DNA of 64,000 bases from Rotaria socialis (Eukaryota; Rotifera; Eurotatoria; Philodinida; Philodinidae), in assembly GCA_905331475.1 (NCBI GenBank), contig CAJNYU010004602.1:124001-188000 (forward strand). The letters are read 5' to 3'. The notes under the pieces are model-generated. The model was not told the origin of the DNA, made no database searches, and saw only the letters and a program-made list of their open reading frames with translations. The number at the start of each line of letters is the position of its first letter. Position 1 is the first letter of the stretch. The position numbers and the translations under genes were made by a program. Positions 1 through 11,383 of this stretch are shown here, piece after piece.

Positions 1-1861
1 GATGGAACGATTTTTACAGATATTTTCTGAACGCTAAAGTCAACATGAATTGAACTTGTTCAATTACTCTGTTAACATTTAGATATATTTTTAAAATGTA
101 AATGAAATTTTTTCTAATCGATTGTTAGATGAATATTAAAAAGAATTATCTTCGATATTTTTCTTATTTCTATATTTAGTTCAAATTGATGTTGTCAAAG
201 TAACAAATTGATTGTGTTTTAAAAAAATTACTTTTGTAATATTTAGTTCTTGATACATCAATTACTTGAGAAGGGATACTGATCGTTGATTTTATTTCTA
301 GCAAAATGATGGTCTTGAGAAATATACTAGGGATAATCTTTTTTTCTGATGAAACAAATTAAAATGCTTGTATGATTGAGTATGAAATAGATAATTGTTC
401 GTATGTCTTGGAAATCAACTTGTATTTGATTGAAAAATGTTCATATTAAAAGGACACCTCGGAAATATAAAGCTAATAAAACTAAAATATGTTATGCTTT
501 TAGCAAATATTTTGCTATATATATAGATATGTATGCATAATCTTAAGATAACAATCGACTCATGACATCTTTTTATTAAAAAAACTTCTTTTTCGTCGCT
601 TTATTGTGTCAATGATTTTACAGTCTTAAACAGTAAGAATTCTCTAAGAAAACTAAAGTCTGCTTTATGTACGATAAATCGATGTTTAAAAATGAAATGG
701 ATTATTGCGACTGTCTCGCTGCTACTATCTGTGTAATTAGAATTGTTGGGAAACATGTTGATGCCTGCCAGCAAATGTTTTTGCACGACAGAATGCTAGC
801 TGTGATCCTTGCATTGTAAAATCGATTAGAGATTAAGTTTCAATACAATATTTATTTATTTTTAATAGCCTTGACATACTTGTGGCTAACAACAATCTGC
901 TATCAGGATAATTAAATAAAATTAGTGGCGATTGTTTTCAATTCTTATTTCGAAGAAAACCGAGTAAAATCAATTGAAAAAGATACGTACTCAATGATAA
1001 AAAGAAGTCGCCCTATTTCTCATATTGTGAACTTTATTTCCACTGAACGATGTCTAGCGAATGTCATTCAAGTACATTTGGATGTAGTATCGTTGTCTTC
1101 TATTTATCTGTAGGATGTATTCTGATAATGTAATTATTTTTCCATTGAAAATCATAGATGAGTTTGCTTGTAGGTTGTTTACAAAAGAAAAGTGTCAACA
1201 ACAAAATGCATCGCAAGTGATTAAAAAAAGAAATAGATATGCATTGAAATCAACAACAATATTGAAAAAAGTCTTTAGAAAACTTGTACAAGCAAAATAG
1301 ACTTCGTTTTCATGGCGTCATACAAATACAATGATAGCGATCAAAAGGAAACAAATCGACATATTATTTCATATTTAAACAAAAAATGGTTATCGACTGT
1401 TTTTCGTTCCTTTTGTTATTAGAAACACAAAACTTTCTGAATATTTCAGTACATGTCTAAAACTATCTCACTATTTCTTTGATTAAGAAGACTCGTGCAA
1501 TAACTTCGTTCTTACATTTAAATTTGCACTCAATTTCACTGTTTGACACTATTAAAATGGGTATTCGTATTGAAGATATTTTCTGAATAATAAAATATTT
1601 TCGATGATTAAATTGTATCCTGAAATTTGAATAAATGTAAAAATATAAAAATAATTCGAATCTATTTGACAGACGTCTTCATCCTTATTATTTTTATTTT
1701 TAGTTATCATGTATAGACTAGAGCTGTCTGCTCAACAATACTTGTAAAACTAATCAAACTGATCCATGTTTCTAATTTCTAAATAGATTGAACAGTATAA
1801 ATCTAAATGAATGTATCATTTTAGCTTTCGTTTTTCACTTCATTTATTCTCCTAAAGATAG
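1..1861. other. Intergenic, AT-rich, no gene recognised
   Basis: Both strands carry only short open frames (about 60 codons) with no recognisable domain and no chain of frames joined by splice signals. The stretch is AT-rich and ends at the left copy of an 8-bp direct repeat that flanks the fold-back element. Confidence 0.6.
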
Positions 1862-2070
1862 GGGTTACATGAATTTCGGCCCACGGAATTTTCGGGCCGG
1901 ACTTTCGGCCCGGTCCGAAATTCCGGAGATTTTTCGGGCCGGTCCGAAAGTCCGAAAGGAAATTCGGCCCGGCCCGAAAATTCTCCGGACTTTCGGACCA
2001 ATTTTATACAAATTCATTAAACTCGGAGAAAAAACGAATTTTTTTGAGAATTGGTTTCTAGATTCTTTTA

Positions 2071-2148
2071 GTACCGAGCGAAGCGTCGTAGTACTGAGCG
2101 AAGCGACGTAGTGCCGAGCGAAGCGTCGTAGTGCTGAGCGAAGCGGCG
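2071..2148 (-). repeat. 20-bp tandem array, left arm (about 4 copies)
   Basis: About four copies of the 20-bp unit in the orientation opposite to the right-arm array. Copies differ by single substitutions (GTACC/GTACT/GTGCC/GTGCT before GAGCGAAGCG). Confidence 0.8.
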
Positions 2149-2405
2149 TTTTTCATTCCATAGAAGAAAAACGAGTTGAAATAAAAAAACCGAATCTATA
2201 CCTAATTTACATCTCAACAAATTTCGAAAAATATACCAGCAATAGTGAATTCTACATCTAAAATAAAACTAAAAAATGTGCATCCTTAAGCCAATATTGA
2301 GATTACACTAGATTCGTTCGTGCTTGTTGTGGATAAACGATATGTATCTTAAAACGCCATACTATGTTCTATAATAATAGAAGTGCTGTTTTTAACACTA
2401 TATTA

Positions 2406-2600
2406 CTTCGCTCGGCACTACGACGCTTCGCTCGGCACTACGACGCTTCGCTCGGCACTACGACGCTTCGCTCGGCACTACGACGCTTCGCTCGGCACTA
2501 CGACGCTTCGCTCGGCACTACGACGCTTCGCTCGGCACTACGATGCTTCGCTCGGCACTACGTCGCTTCGCTCAGTACTACGACGCTTCGCTCGGTACTA
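2406..2600 (+). repeat. 20-bp tandem array, right arm (nearly 10 copies)
   Basis: Nearly ten head-to-tail copies of CTTCGCTCGGCACTACGACG with few substitutions. The left arm has only about four, so the arms have changed copy number independently. The arrays create open frames rich in RFARHYDASL-type repeats, which I regard as translation artefacts. Confidence 0.85.
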
Positions 2601-2773
2601 AAAGAATCTAGAAACCAATTCTCAAAAAAATTCGTTTTTTCTCCGAGTTTAATGAATTTGTATAAAATTGGTCCGAAAGTCCGGAGAATTTTCGGGCCGG
2701 GCCGAATTTCCTTTCGGACTTTCGGACCGGCCCGAAAATTCCTTGGGCCGAAATTCCGGTCTCTCAAAGATAG

Positions 2774-3765
2774 ATAGTATAATCACGAATTCGTTCTGAA
2801 ACAAACAAATTACAACAGGAAAATAATCATCATGAATATTTCTTCGTAGAAAAACTTGTAGTCACGGGAAAGTTCATTTTTTCTTCTTCCTAGTACTGTC
2901 AGCATAATCACAAAAATACGTAATCATGAAAACAAATGCAAGAGATAATCAACTATACAACTAATATGGAACAGAAAATCAAACAGGAAAATTCATAATT
3001 GATATTCGATTTTTAAGATAGCTTAGATTCGAAATTTACTTAATTATTGTGTTTTTAATCTAAAAGATTTCTCCTGCCACTCAAAATCAGTCGTAAAAAA
3101 TCGTATGAACCTTTTGTTAAAGCACTTGTCATTACTATCATTTTTGACTAAACTAAGGTGCTACGTCGAATAGACAAAATTTGAAACAACATATCTGCAG
3201 TAAGATGATAACAGTTGAAGAAAAATAGAAGATAGGGACTGCCATTGACTTTAGCCAGAAAAAGCTGTGTAACACTTTCAAAATATCCTTGATACAAATC
3301 ATGGTATATAAAAATAATAAATTCTTATTTCCCTCCATTTATCTTTTGATATAGTTTAATTTAATTTTTTCCAACTTTTCTTCTTTGATATTTTTTTTGC
3401 TTCATAAAACACTGAGCACAGGTATATTATTTCATCCGGTTTTCATCATCAAGTTAATGTCAACAATTTTAATTCAACAAAACTCACGTTTCATGAAATT
3501 ATATTAATCGAATCAATTCAAAATTTTGATCCTGAATAGTATGAATAATACTTATCTTTGACTGAAAACAATATCACTTTCATAATTGGTAACCAATCTT
3601 CGGCTATAGAATTTTTATATTATAACATATATCAATCAGATTTATACGAATTTAAGAATTACAACAATTGTATGGCTTGTAATAATGATGCTATCGAATA
3701 TCATACGTATTGTATTTGCTAATAGATTTCTATTTAAGATTGTTTTTATTGAATTCTCTATGTAG
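2774..3765. other. Intergenic; may hold an unplaced 5' exon of the FAM78-like gene
   Basis: AT-rich sequence with no recognisable coding exon. The FAM78-like exon that follows has no in-frame ATG, so a first exon probably lies here, but I could not place it. Confidence 0.4.
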
Positions 3766-5681
3766 CTCATTAACATCGTCTGTAAATGAAACATTCGATA
3801 TAAATTTAAATGAAACAAAACAGCGATTTTATGATATAAAGCGTGATCCACATATTGAAATAGTAAATTTCGAAGCAGTTATTGAGAGACGACCAACAGA
3901 AATTGATGAAACATCATTACGTGTTCTCAAATACAAATCACCATCGTTCATGTAAAAATAAATCAATCATAAATTAGATCATTTATGTATTTTTCTGGCT
4001 GCAGAGCAACCGTTACTTTTCGTTTTCCACCAATTCATTCGAACGAATGTTGGAAAGTCGGATTTGTCCAAGCATGTTCGTATCGAACATGTATATATTT
4101 CTGCTAATCTTTTTCCTATTTTTGAAAAAGGTGATTTTATGTTATTTCAAAATCAATATGGTGATCTTGGCTAGTAAGTAAGTTGCTCTTTACTTTAACT
4201 AGTAAAAAATGTTGATATTTTTATCTGCATAGTTCATCTTGGGAGGTAAATAAGAAAAAATGAATGTAACAAGCATCGTGCTAAATATTTGTCTGTTTAT
4301 TCAACAAAATGAAAAGTTTCCCCAATTGATTGTTCGTGATCTATCAATGATAAATGATAGTTGTGGACGAAATTTTCCATGGTATGGATCAAAAAATCAA
4401 GGTATTACTAAGAGATGAACAAATGCTGTTTGTTTCTATCGTTTGCTCCAGCTTCAACTTGGGTGTCACGAATATAAAATATGGATGCTGTCTAGTTTCT
4501 TCAAAAGGAAAATCTGAGATCAAGTAAAGAAGTTATAGGAGCTCACAATGAATTAAAAACACGACTTACGATCATGTAAAATAAAAAGGAAAGTAAAAGT
4601 TTAGTTTGGTGAATTTATTATAAAGCATATTAAGGTAGTCAAAATATCAATTGAGAATTACCTATCATAATAGTATACGAAGTTTGCAGATACTCGATAA
4701 TGATATATTAATTATTCATAAAAATCATATATCAACAAATTTTATTTAGAACAAAAATATGTCTGACATATCATGAAGATAGTAGCAAAATTTGATGATC
4801 TAGAAACTGAAGCTGAGTGTAGCGTTCGTACATAGACATGAAGTACGAGTTTAATAAAAAAAAACTTGTTTGTCATTGATACCCTATTTTATATGAATAG
4901 CAAAAAAAAACACAATAACAAATAAAATCAATACTATTCACTAGTTGGATTTTTATTTTTAATTCATGAAAAATATAGTTTTCTATTATAAACCAAAATA
5001 TTCTCAACTAATAGTTATGCAATCTTTATATTGATCATTTGTATAATTTTCTTCACTTGCTATTTCATCATATTTCTATTTACGTTTGAATTTAACATGT
5101 AGTAGTGACCATTCAAGGTCCAATTTATCGACAATCGGAACATACAATAACTATGCGTGACTTATTCATACCATGGATTCCATGGTAAATAGAAATAAGA
5201 AAAAAATAAATGATAGATTTTTTTTGTCTCTTTTGAGGGATATTCCAACATGTGAGGGTGAAAAATCACACTTAACACATATTTATCGACATCAACGATT
5301 TTATGTATGGTTATGTGCAATGAATTGTACCAATAATGAACTGTTAATAATTCGTACAATACGTTGGATACAAACGATTGAAATCGATGTTAAACCTAAT
5401 TTATGTCGTGGAATTAGAGCAAAATTAATAAGTAATCATGAACCAGAACAGCCTATTTTTCTTAAAAAAAATAAATTTATTCCATCTTGTGCTTTACAAG
5501 CACCATCAGTAATATATTTTATTTTTTATCCATGATTATTTTCTTTTACATTCAGGCAAACAATGCCCAACTACTTGTTTGGAGACCAACAAAAGGTGAA
5601 TCAGCTATTGTGGTTAATCCAAAACATCATGATAATAGTACAATTAAATATTTACGTCTTTTAAACATAGACATTCGATAG
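3766..5681 (+). CDS. FAM78: FAM78-like protein (5' end unresolved)
   Basis: Eight exons join with consistent phase: 3766-3951, 4005-4090, 4131-4173, 4233-4245, 4317-4401, 5118-5184, 5238-5508 and 5556-5681, giving 291 codons with no stop before TAG. Recognised FAM78 features, in order: a segment ending in RVLKYKSP; WKVGFVQAC; NQYGDLGYSSWE; NFPWYGS; LTHIYRHQRFYVWL; and near the C-terminus NNAQLLVWRP. FAM78 proteins are conserved animal proteins of unknown biochemical function, so no role is proposed. Two oddities: the fourth exon is only 13 nt, and the intron at 4091-4130 is about 40 nt. The first exon shown has no ATG; an acceptor at 3764-3765 suggests an upstream exon I could not find. The 716-nt intron 4402-5117 shows nothing coding. 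Confidence 0.8.
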
Positions 5682-6398
5682 ATTTATTTATTTAATTAAT
5701 TATTATAACAAGAATTGATAATTTTTATTGGTTGCTTAATCACTAATCACAATTTATCCGTAAATATATATACATACATACTTTGAAATGACGATAAAAC
5801 ATTTCGACGAACTTTTATATTTAAAAATTATTTTCATAATTTTTTAAGCGATTCTTTTTAAAATACAAAAAAATACTACATATTTTGCTTTTATGAATTA
5901 TAATTGGGTCATTTGATCATGTGTCATCGGTGGAGGTTGACTTCTACCATAATGGCTACGAAAATCAAAAAGATTAAATCCGATTCGCGAGAGCGGCCAA
6001 GCGCGTTGTTGTATTATTCTTTTAGAAACTGTTTTGTTAGTTATGTCCTCTTTAAATATGATCGAGTGTACAATATTCTAAAATATTTTCGATTAGTTTT
6101 CTTTGCTTTCTTCCTACACAAGTCATCTGACGACCTCTGTTCTATATAGTCTATATTGTCTTTTGTGTTCAATAAGAAAGAAAGAGAGAGAGAGGAAAAA
6201 AACATCAGAATTTCTTATTTCAGATGCGAAAACGACATTTTCAATATTCTTTTTTTTAAATTTTGTCATGATTTCGTCTCTTGTCTATTTGATTTCTTGT
6301 AAGTTATTCATGTTTATTATTTCTTGATTAAATCCATATTTGTTTTTTCTATTTTAATTCATAGTTTATAATGATTATTGAATGTTAATTGAATAAAA
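5682..6398. other. Intergenic / 5' region of the ARID1 gene
   Basis: No convincing gene. A splice-acceptor-like attcatag lies about 40 nt before the ARID1 start, suggesting a 5'-UTR exon or a trans-splice site. Confidence 0.4.
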
Positions 6399-9300
6399 AT
6401 GTCTTACGAGTCGACAAAAACTAGTACGAATACAGCTGTTAGCAGTAGCGGTGGTGGAGAAATAATGGCCAGTGAAATGTCATCACACACAGCAGCAAAT
6501 AATTTATATTCAAACAATAATAATCCTAATAGACTACAAGCTATGATTATGAATCCCATGATGGGTACTGGTAATTATTTTAATGGACCACCACAAGGTA
6601 CTCCTCAACAAGCTCAAATGCCATATCGTCCTATGTATCAACAATATCCACCAGGATCTCATCACCATCCTCAACATCACCAAATTGTAAGTTGTCGTTT
6701 TTTTGTTTTTTATTCTGTCAATTTTTCTAAACAAAAAAGAAAAATATATATACACTATTATGATGAGAAATCTATATAATAATGATAATAATATTCAGTT
6801 ATCGCCATTTGACACATACGAATCACGTACAAGTGGTTATTATTCATCATATTGTCATGATACTGGTGTTTATGAACATCAGCAAGTATCAGCAGGAAGA
6901 CATTATTATGGAAATTACGGCGAAAACCAAGTTGAGGTAGTGCACCTTTGTGTGTTCATATACATATATGTATATATTTTCGTCTAACCACTGTATATGT
7001 ATTTATATATATATATATATTTCTTGTTTCCTTTGCACGTGTGATATTTTGTAAAATATTGTTGTCGAGCAAATTCCAGAAAAAATCAGGTTTTGAACAT
7101 CATTTTCTTTGTAATTTAGTCGTCACCATATTCTTCAAAAGATGGTTGTTTGCCATCATCGTCAACAACAAATAATAATGCCGAACTGGTATGTAGTATT
7201 TTTAGGTACCACATAAATAAATTGACATATGAGTACAATGGTTTGTTGTTTCTTGTATTGAATGACATAAGAGACTAACGTGATCATAGTAATAGAAAGG
7301 AAAAAAGGACAAGTGTAATTTAACAACTTACCTTTTCTATTACTAGCGTCAAATATAAACTTCATATGAATACTAAATAACTAAATATAAAAAAAAACAG
7401 AGAAAGAGCAAGAGACTGAAAGACATGCAATGTCTCATTATCAAATAACCTTGATTTCTTTTTTCTTTCATCATGATCGTCTGTCTTATATGTTATTTTT
7501 TTATTTTCTACCGGGTATGTTTTTGTTGTTGTTCACATGTCAAGAGACACCAATTTCCCTCTTTTTCTCTTTCATATGAAACAGCTGATTTCATTGACGA
7601 CCACATACATTGAGTGTTCTTTAATTGGACATTTACAAATGAGAGTGGGGCGGGGTGAGAAACGAAAGAGAAGATTGCCAAAAGAGGCAGAGAGATGAAG
7701 AAAGAGAGATACGGTTGAGTTGTATGAATGAATGAAGATGAAGTGGGTGTATACGTTAAGAGATTTTCATTCATCACCATCTGATCGACATACAAAACGT
7801 GCATTCGGCTGGCAAGTTTACTTTTTGTATTGCTGTCAGAAAGTAGTTGCCCGTAAAGACGTCCATAATTTGAAGAATTAAATAATTGTATAGACATGCT
7901 ATCAGTCTACTATGAAAAAGAAACCTAGCTCAATCATCGTTGATATGAATGAGAAGCTAATGTCTAATTTTCATTGATCATTTTTGTTTTAGAATGCAAC
8001 TGATTCAACAACAGCATCACATGATCAACAACAGCAAGGTGGTAATATGGCGATGGCAACAGCACAAACACCACCAGGTAAGACTGTTGTACAAAAAAGA
8101 ATTTTTTTTAGGGCGATGGGCTATAAAAAAAAAGAGTGTAATTGTTAGTATCATTATTTGTTTGCCTATCATTATTATTGTATTTCATCTGTGTAAAAAA
8201 GTGTACTATATCGAACCAAATTCAACATAAGCCACTGCTGTTCTTTTTTTTGTATACTCGACAATTTTTCCTTTTTTTGCGCTCGCCCTCTGTCGCCTTT
8301 TATTCTAATATTGCTTGAAGACTTCATCTTTTTACTATATGCGCGTGTCTTTGTATTTCTAAGCTAAATCGTTATGATTTTTTTTGTTCTAGGGAATAGC
8401 AGTTATAGCAATTCCTCCATGATGCCACCGCCTCATCCAACATCGAAGCAACAACAACCATATGCCAATTATTCACAACAACAAGGTTTGTCATTAGAAT
8501 TCATAAAAAAAAAGAAAGAACGGCGGTTTTTCAAAACTAGTCTCCTTCTTCATCTTTATTCTTTTGCGTCTTCTTTTCATTTGCCCTGCTTCTGCCTCCA
8601 CCATCATCGTTATTGTCGTCGTCGAGCAAATGCAATGCAAAGAACATAGTCGTTCTTTTTTTTTCTTTTTTTTGCGCGTTCTACTTTTCCTTCTTGCCAT
8701 CTATTCATCGACGGCGAACATACAGGCAGCCTCGTTGCTTACTTGATTATTTTCCTGTTCCCTCTATTCGTGCATGGGAGCGAGCGGGCGAACAAGTAAG
8801 CAAATGCGCGCTCGTCCTATAGCCCCGGAGAATGAAACAACAAGCAGCAGAAGCATCAGCAGTACAACGAGATGTTATGTGTGTGTGTGTGTGTGCCTGT
8901 CATTTACCGCCATCGCTTTGCACACTCACATATATTGAGAATAGAATAGTGGCGACGGCGACTACTACTGCATAGGGAAGTTTCATTCTTTTCTATTCTT
9001 TCTCGCTCTCTCTCTCTTTCTTTCTCTTTCCCTTTCCCTCTGCTTTCGTTCGCTTGCTGCACTGCTGATGTTGTACGCGCTGTACGAGCATCTCATTGAT
9101 GATTATTAAATGCAAGAAGAAAAAAAACGAAGAGCAGCACATGCACTGCTAGTTTTATCATATTTTATTTTATTTTATAGGCGACATGTATAGTAGAACA
9201 TCAAATAATGGTAGTGCACCTCAATATGTTCCTCAATACGCACAGTATCCACCTGGAAGTGCTGGAATGATGAATCCACGATCACCAGCACCTAATACGA

Positions 9301-11352
9301 ATGCTTATCGGCCACCATATCCGTCTGGATCGCCATATCAAAATGGAATAGGATCACCATCAACAACATCATCATCGGGAAAGTCTACGTCTCGTTCTCA
9401 ACAACTTTCACCTAAACGCTCAAATTCACAATCAACAACACCACCACAACAGCCACGTTATCCAACTCCATATCCATCTTATTCAAATGGACCAGTCGCA
9501 TATAAACCAGGTGGTTCTAATGGCTACGGACCACCAAATTCACAACAACAACAACAACAGCAACAACAACAGCAACAATCATCATGGCCTCCACCACCAC
9601 CAGTGCAACGTGATGTTGTTACACCAGGTTTAGCTAGTAGTACTGGTGATTCAGATTCCAATTCAAGTAATGCATCGCAACAACCGGCATCATATTCATC
9701 TACCACACTGACAAACGGACCAACAACAGGAGGTTATCCACAATCAATGTCATCTGCATATAATAGTGGTAGTAATATGAATGATCCAACAAATAATATG
9801 AATACAAGTGGACATCCTTATATGGATTCACAATATCCTAATATACCTCAGCCAAACTATGGCTATCCTCCACAACAAATGAGTAAATAGAATTTATTTT
9901 ATATTGATCATAACAAAATACAATTTGTATTCTTTTGAAAAAAAAATAGATCCATATGGTAATCATCCACCACAGATGCATGGTCAACCAACAAATGATT
10001 TTCGTCCTCCACCTATACAATCTATGGATGATGATAGTAGCGCATATCGTAATAAACCACCATTGGCAATGATGATTGATCAACAACAACAACAATCTCA
10101 TCATCCAACTCTTCCAACTTCATTATCATCACAAGCACAATCTATATCATCATCAACCAATGGACCGAAATCACCTAGTGGTACAAGCATGTCATCATAT
10201 GTTCCAGATGATGCTGATTCTAGTAATTCAAGTTTTCCTGATAGTCCACCACCATCACATGAGAAAGGTCAACAAAAACGTAAACTTTCATCTGCAACAT
10301 CAAATGCACATAGTACACCAGCTGAAGTTTTTACTAAATTACGTGATATGGGTGATGAATCAGAACGACAAGAACGATATTTGTTTGTTGAACGTTTACA
10401 AAAGCTATGGGAAGAAAATCAAATTGTTTGCCGTAATTTACCAAGTATATCAAAGCAAACCATTGATCTTTATCGCTTATATACGTGCGTACGTGAACAG
10501 AATGGTTTTCAAGAATTTTCAAAAGTTGCTAAAAATCGTCATTGGCGTGATATAGCATCGAAACTAAACATTCCGAATTCATCAAGTGCAGCTTTTAATG
10601 TTAAACAAAAATATATTAATCTAAAATTATTTCATTACGAATGTAAATATGATCGTGGTGGAATTAATCCTGAACCCATATTAGGTGAAATCGAAAAACA
10701 ACAAGGTAAACGTACAAAAACACCAAAGAAAGGAGCTAACAACAGTGGTACAGCAGCGAATAATACAAATGATAGCACAAATGATGGTAAAACAGCCTCT
10801 CCACAAGTACATTCGCAATCTCAACCACCCGTTTTCTCCCAACAACAACCGCAGCAACCACCTGTTCAAGATCCTTATCGAGGCTATCCTCCACCACTAT
10901 CAGCGCAAAGCCATCCGCATCAAATGGGTCATCCTCAACAACAATATCGACCAATGCAAATGCCCATGCATCCATATGGTACACCAGGCAATGAAATGCA
11001 ACCACCCTATGATCCATCATCAAGTGGACAAATGATGTATAGTAATCTTGAAATGGATTATCAACGTGTTGGTTATCCACCAGGACAACAACCTCCGCAG
11101 ATGATGAAACCACCATCAAACGTCTATGGGATGCCACCACCTCCACAATCACAAGTTGCACAACCACCATCATCAATGGCACCACAACATCGACCACCAG
11201 GACCATATCCATCTATCGCTTCAAAGCCACAACAACAAATGGTTCCTTCGTCACAACAAGATTATAATGCACCATCAACATCGAATGTAATGTGTGCTCC
11301 ACCTAATCAACAAGCACCGCCAACACAAGTGTCGCAACCACCGCCGTTGCAA

Positions 11353-11383
<31 letters not shown>

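Larger units (their letters stand above)
1862..2765. mobile_element. Fold-back (long inverted repeat) transposable element
   Basis: The left arm (about 1862-2148) and right arm (about 2396-2765) are near-perfect reverse complements. Each outer part is made of alternating short GC-rich blocks such as TTTCGGGCCGG and GGTCCGAAAGTCC. The inner part of each arm is a tandem array of a 20-bp unit (CTTCGCTCGGCACTACGACG). About 250 bp of unrelated AT-rich sequence lies between the arms. An 8-bp direct repeat AAAGATAG sits immediately outside both ends (1854-1861 and 2766-2773), as expected for a target-site duplication. I see no transposase frame, so this looks like a non-autonomous fold-back/MITE-like element. 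GC content is sharply higher than the surroundings. A shorter relative lies at 19601-19762. Confidence 0.75.

Noticed and set aside
601-1300. Several 60-codon frames
   Set aside because: Length expected by chance; no similarity recognised and no conserved splice structure.
2364-2777. Open frames with repeated RFARHYDASL units
   Set aside because: They translate the 20-bp tandem array of the fold-back element; frame and strand are incidental.
10736-11212. Minus-strand frame inside ARID1 exon 7
   Set aside because: It mirrors the low-complexity Pro/Gln coding sequence and has no domain.
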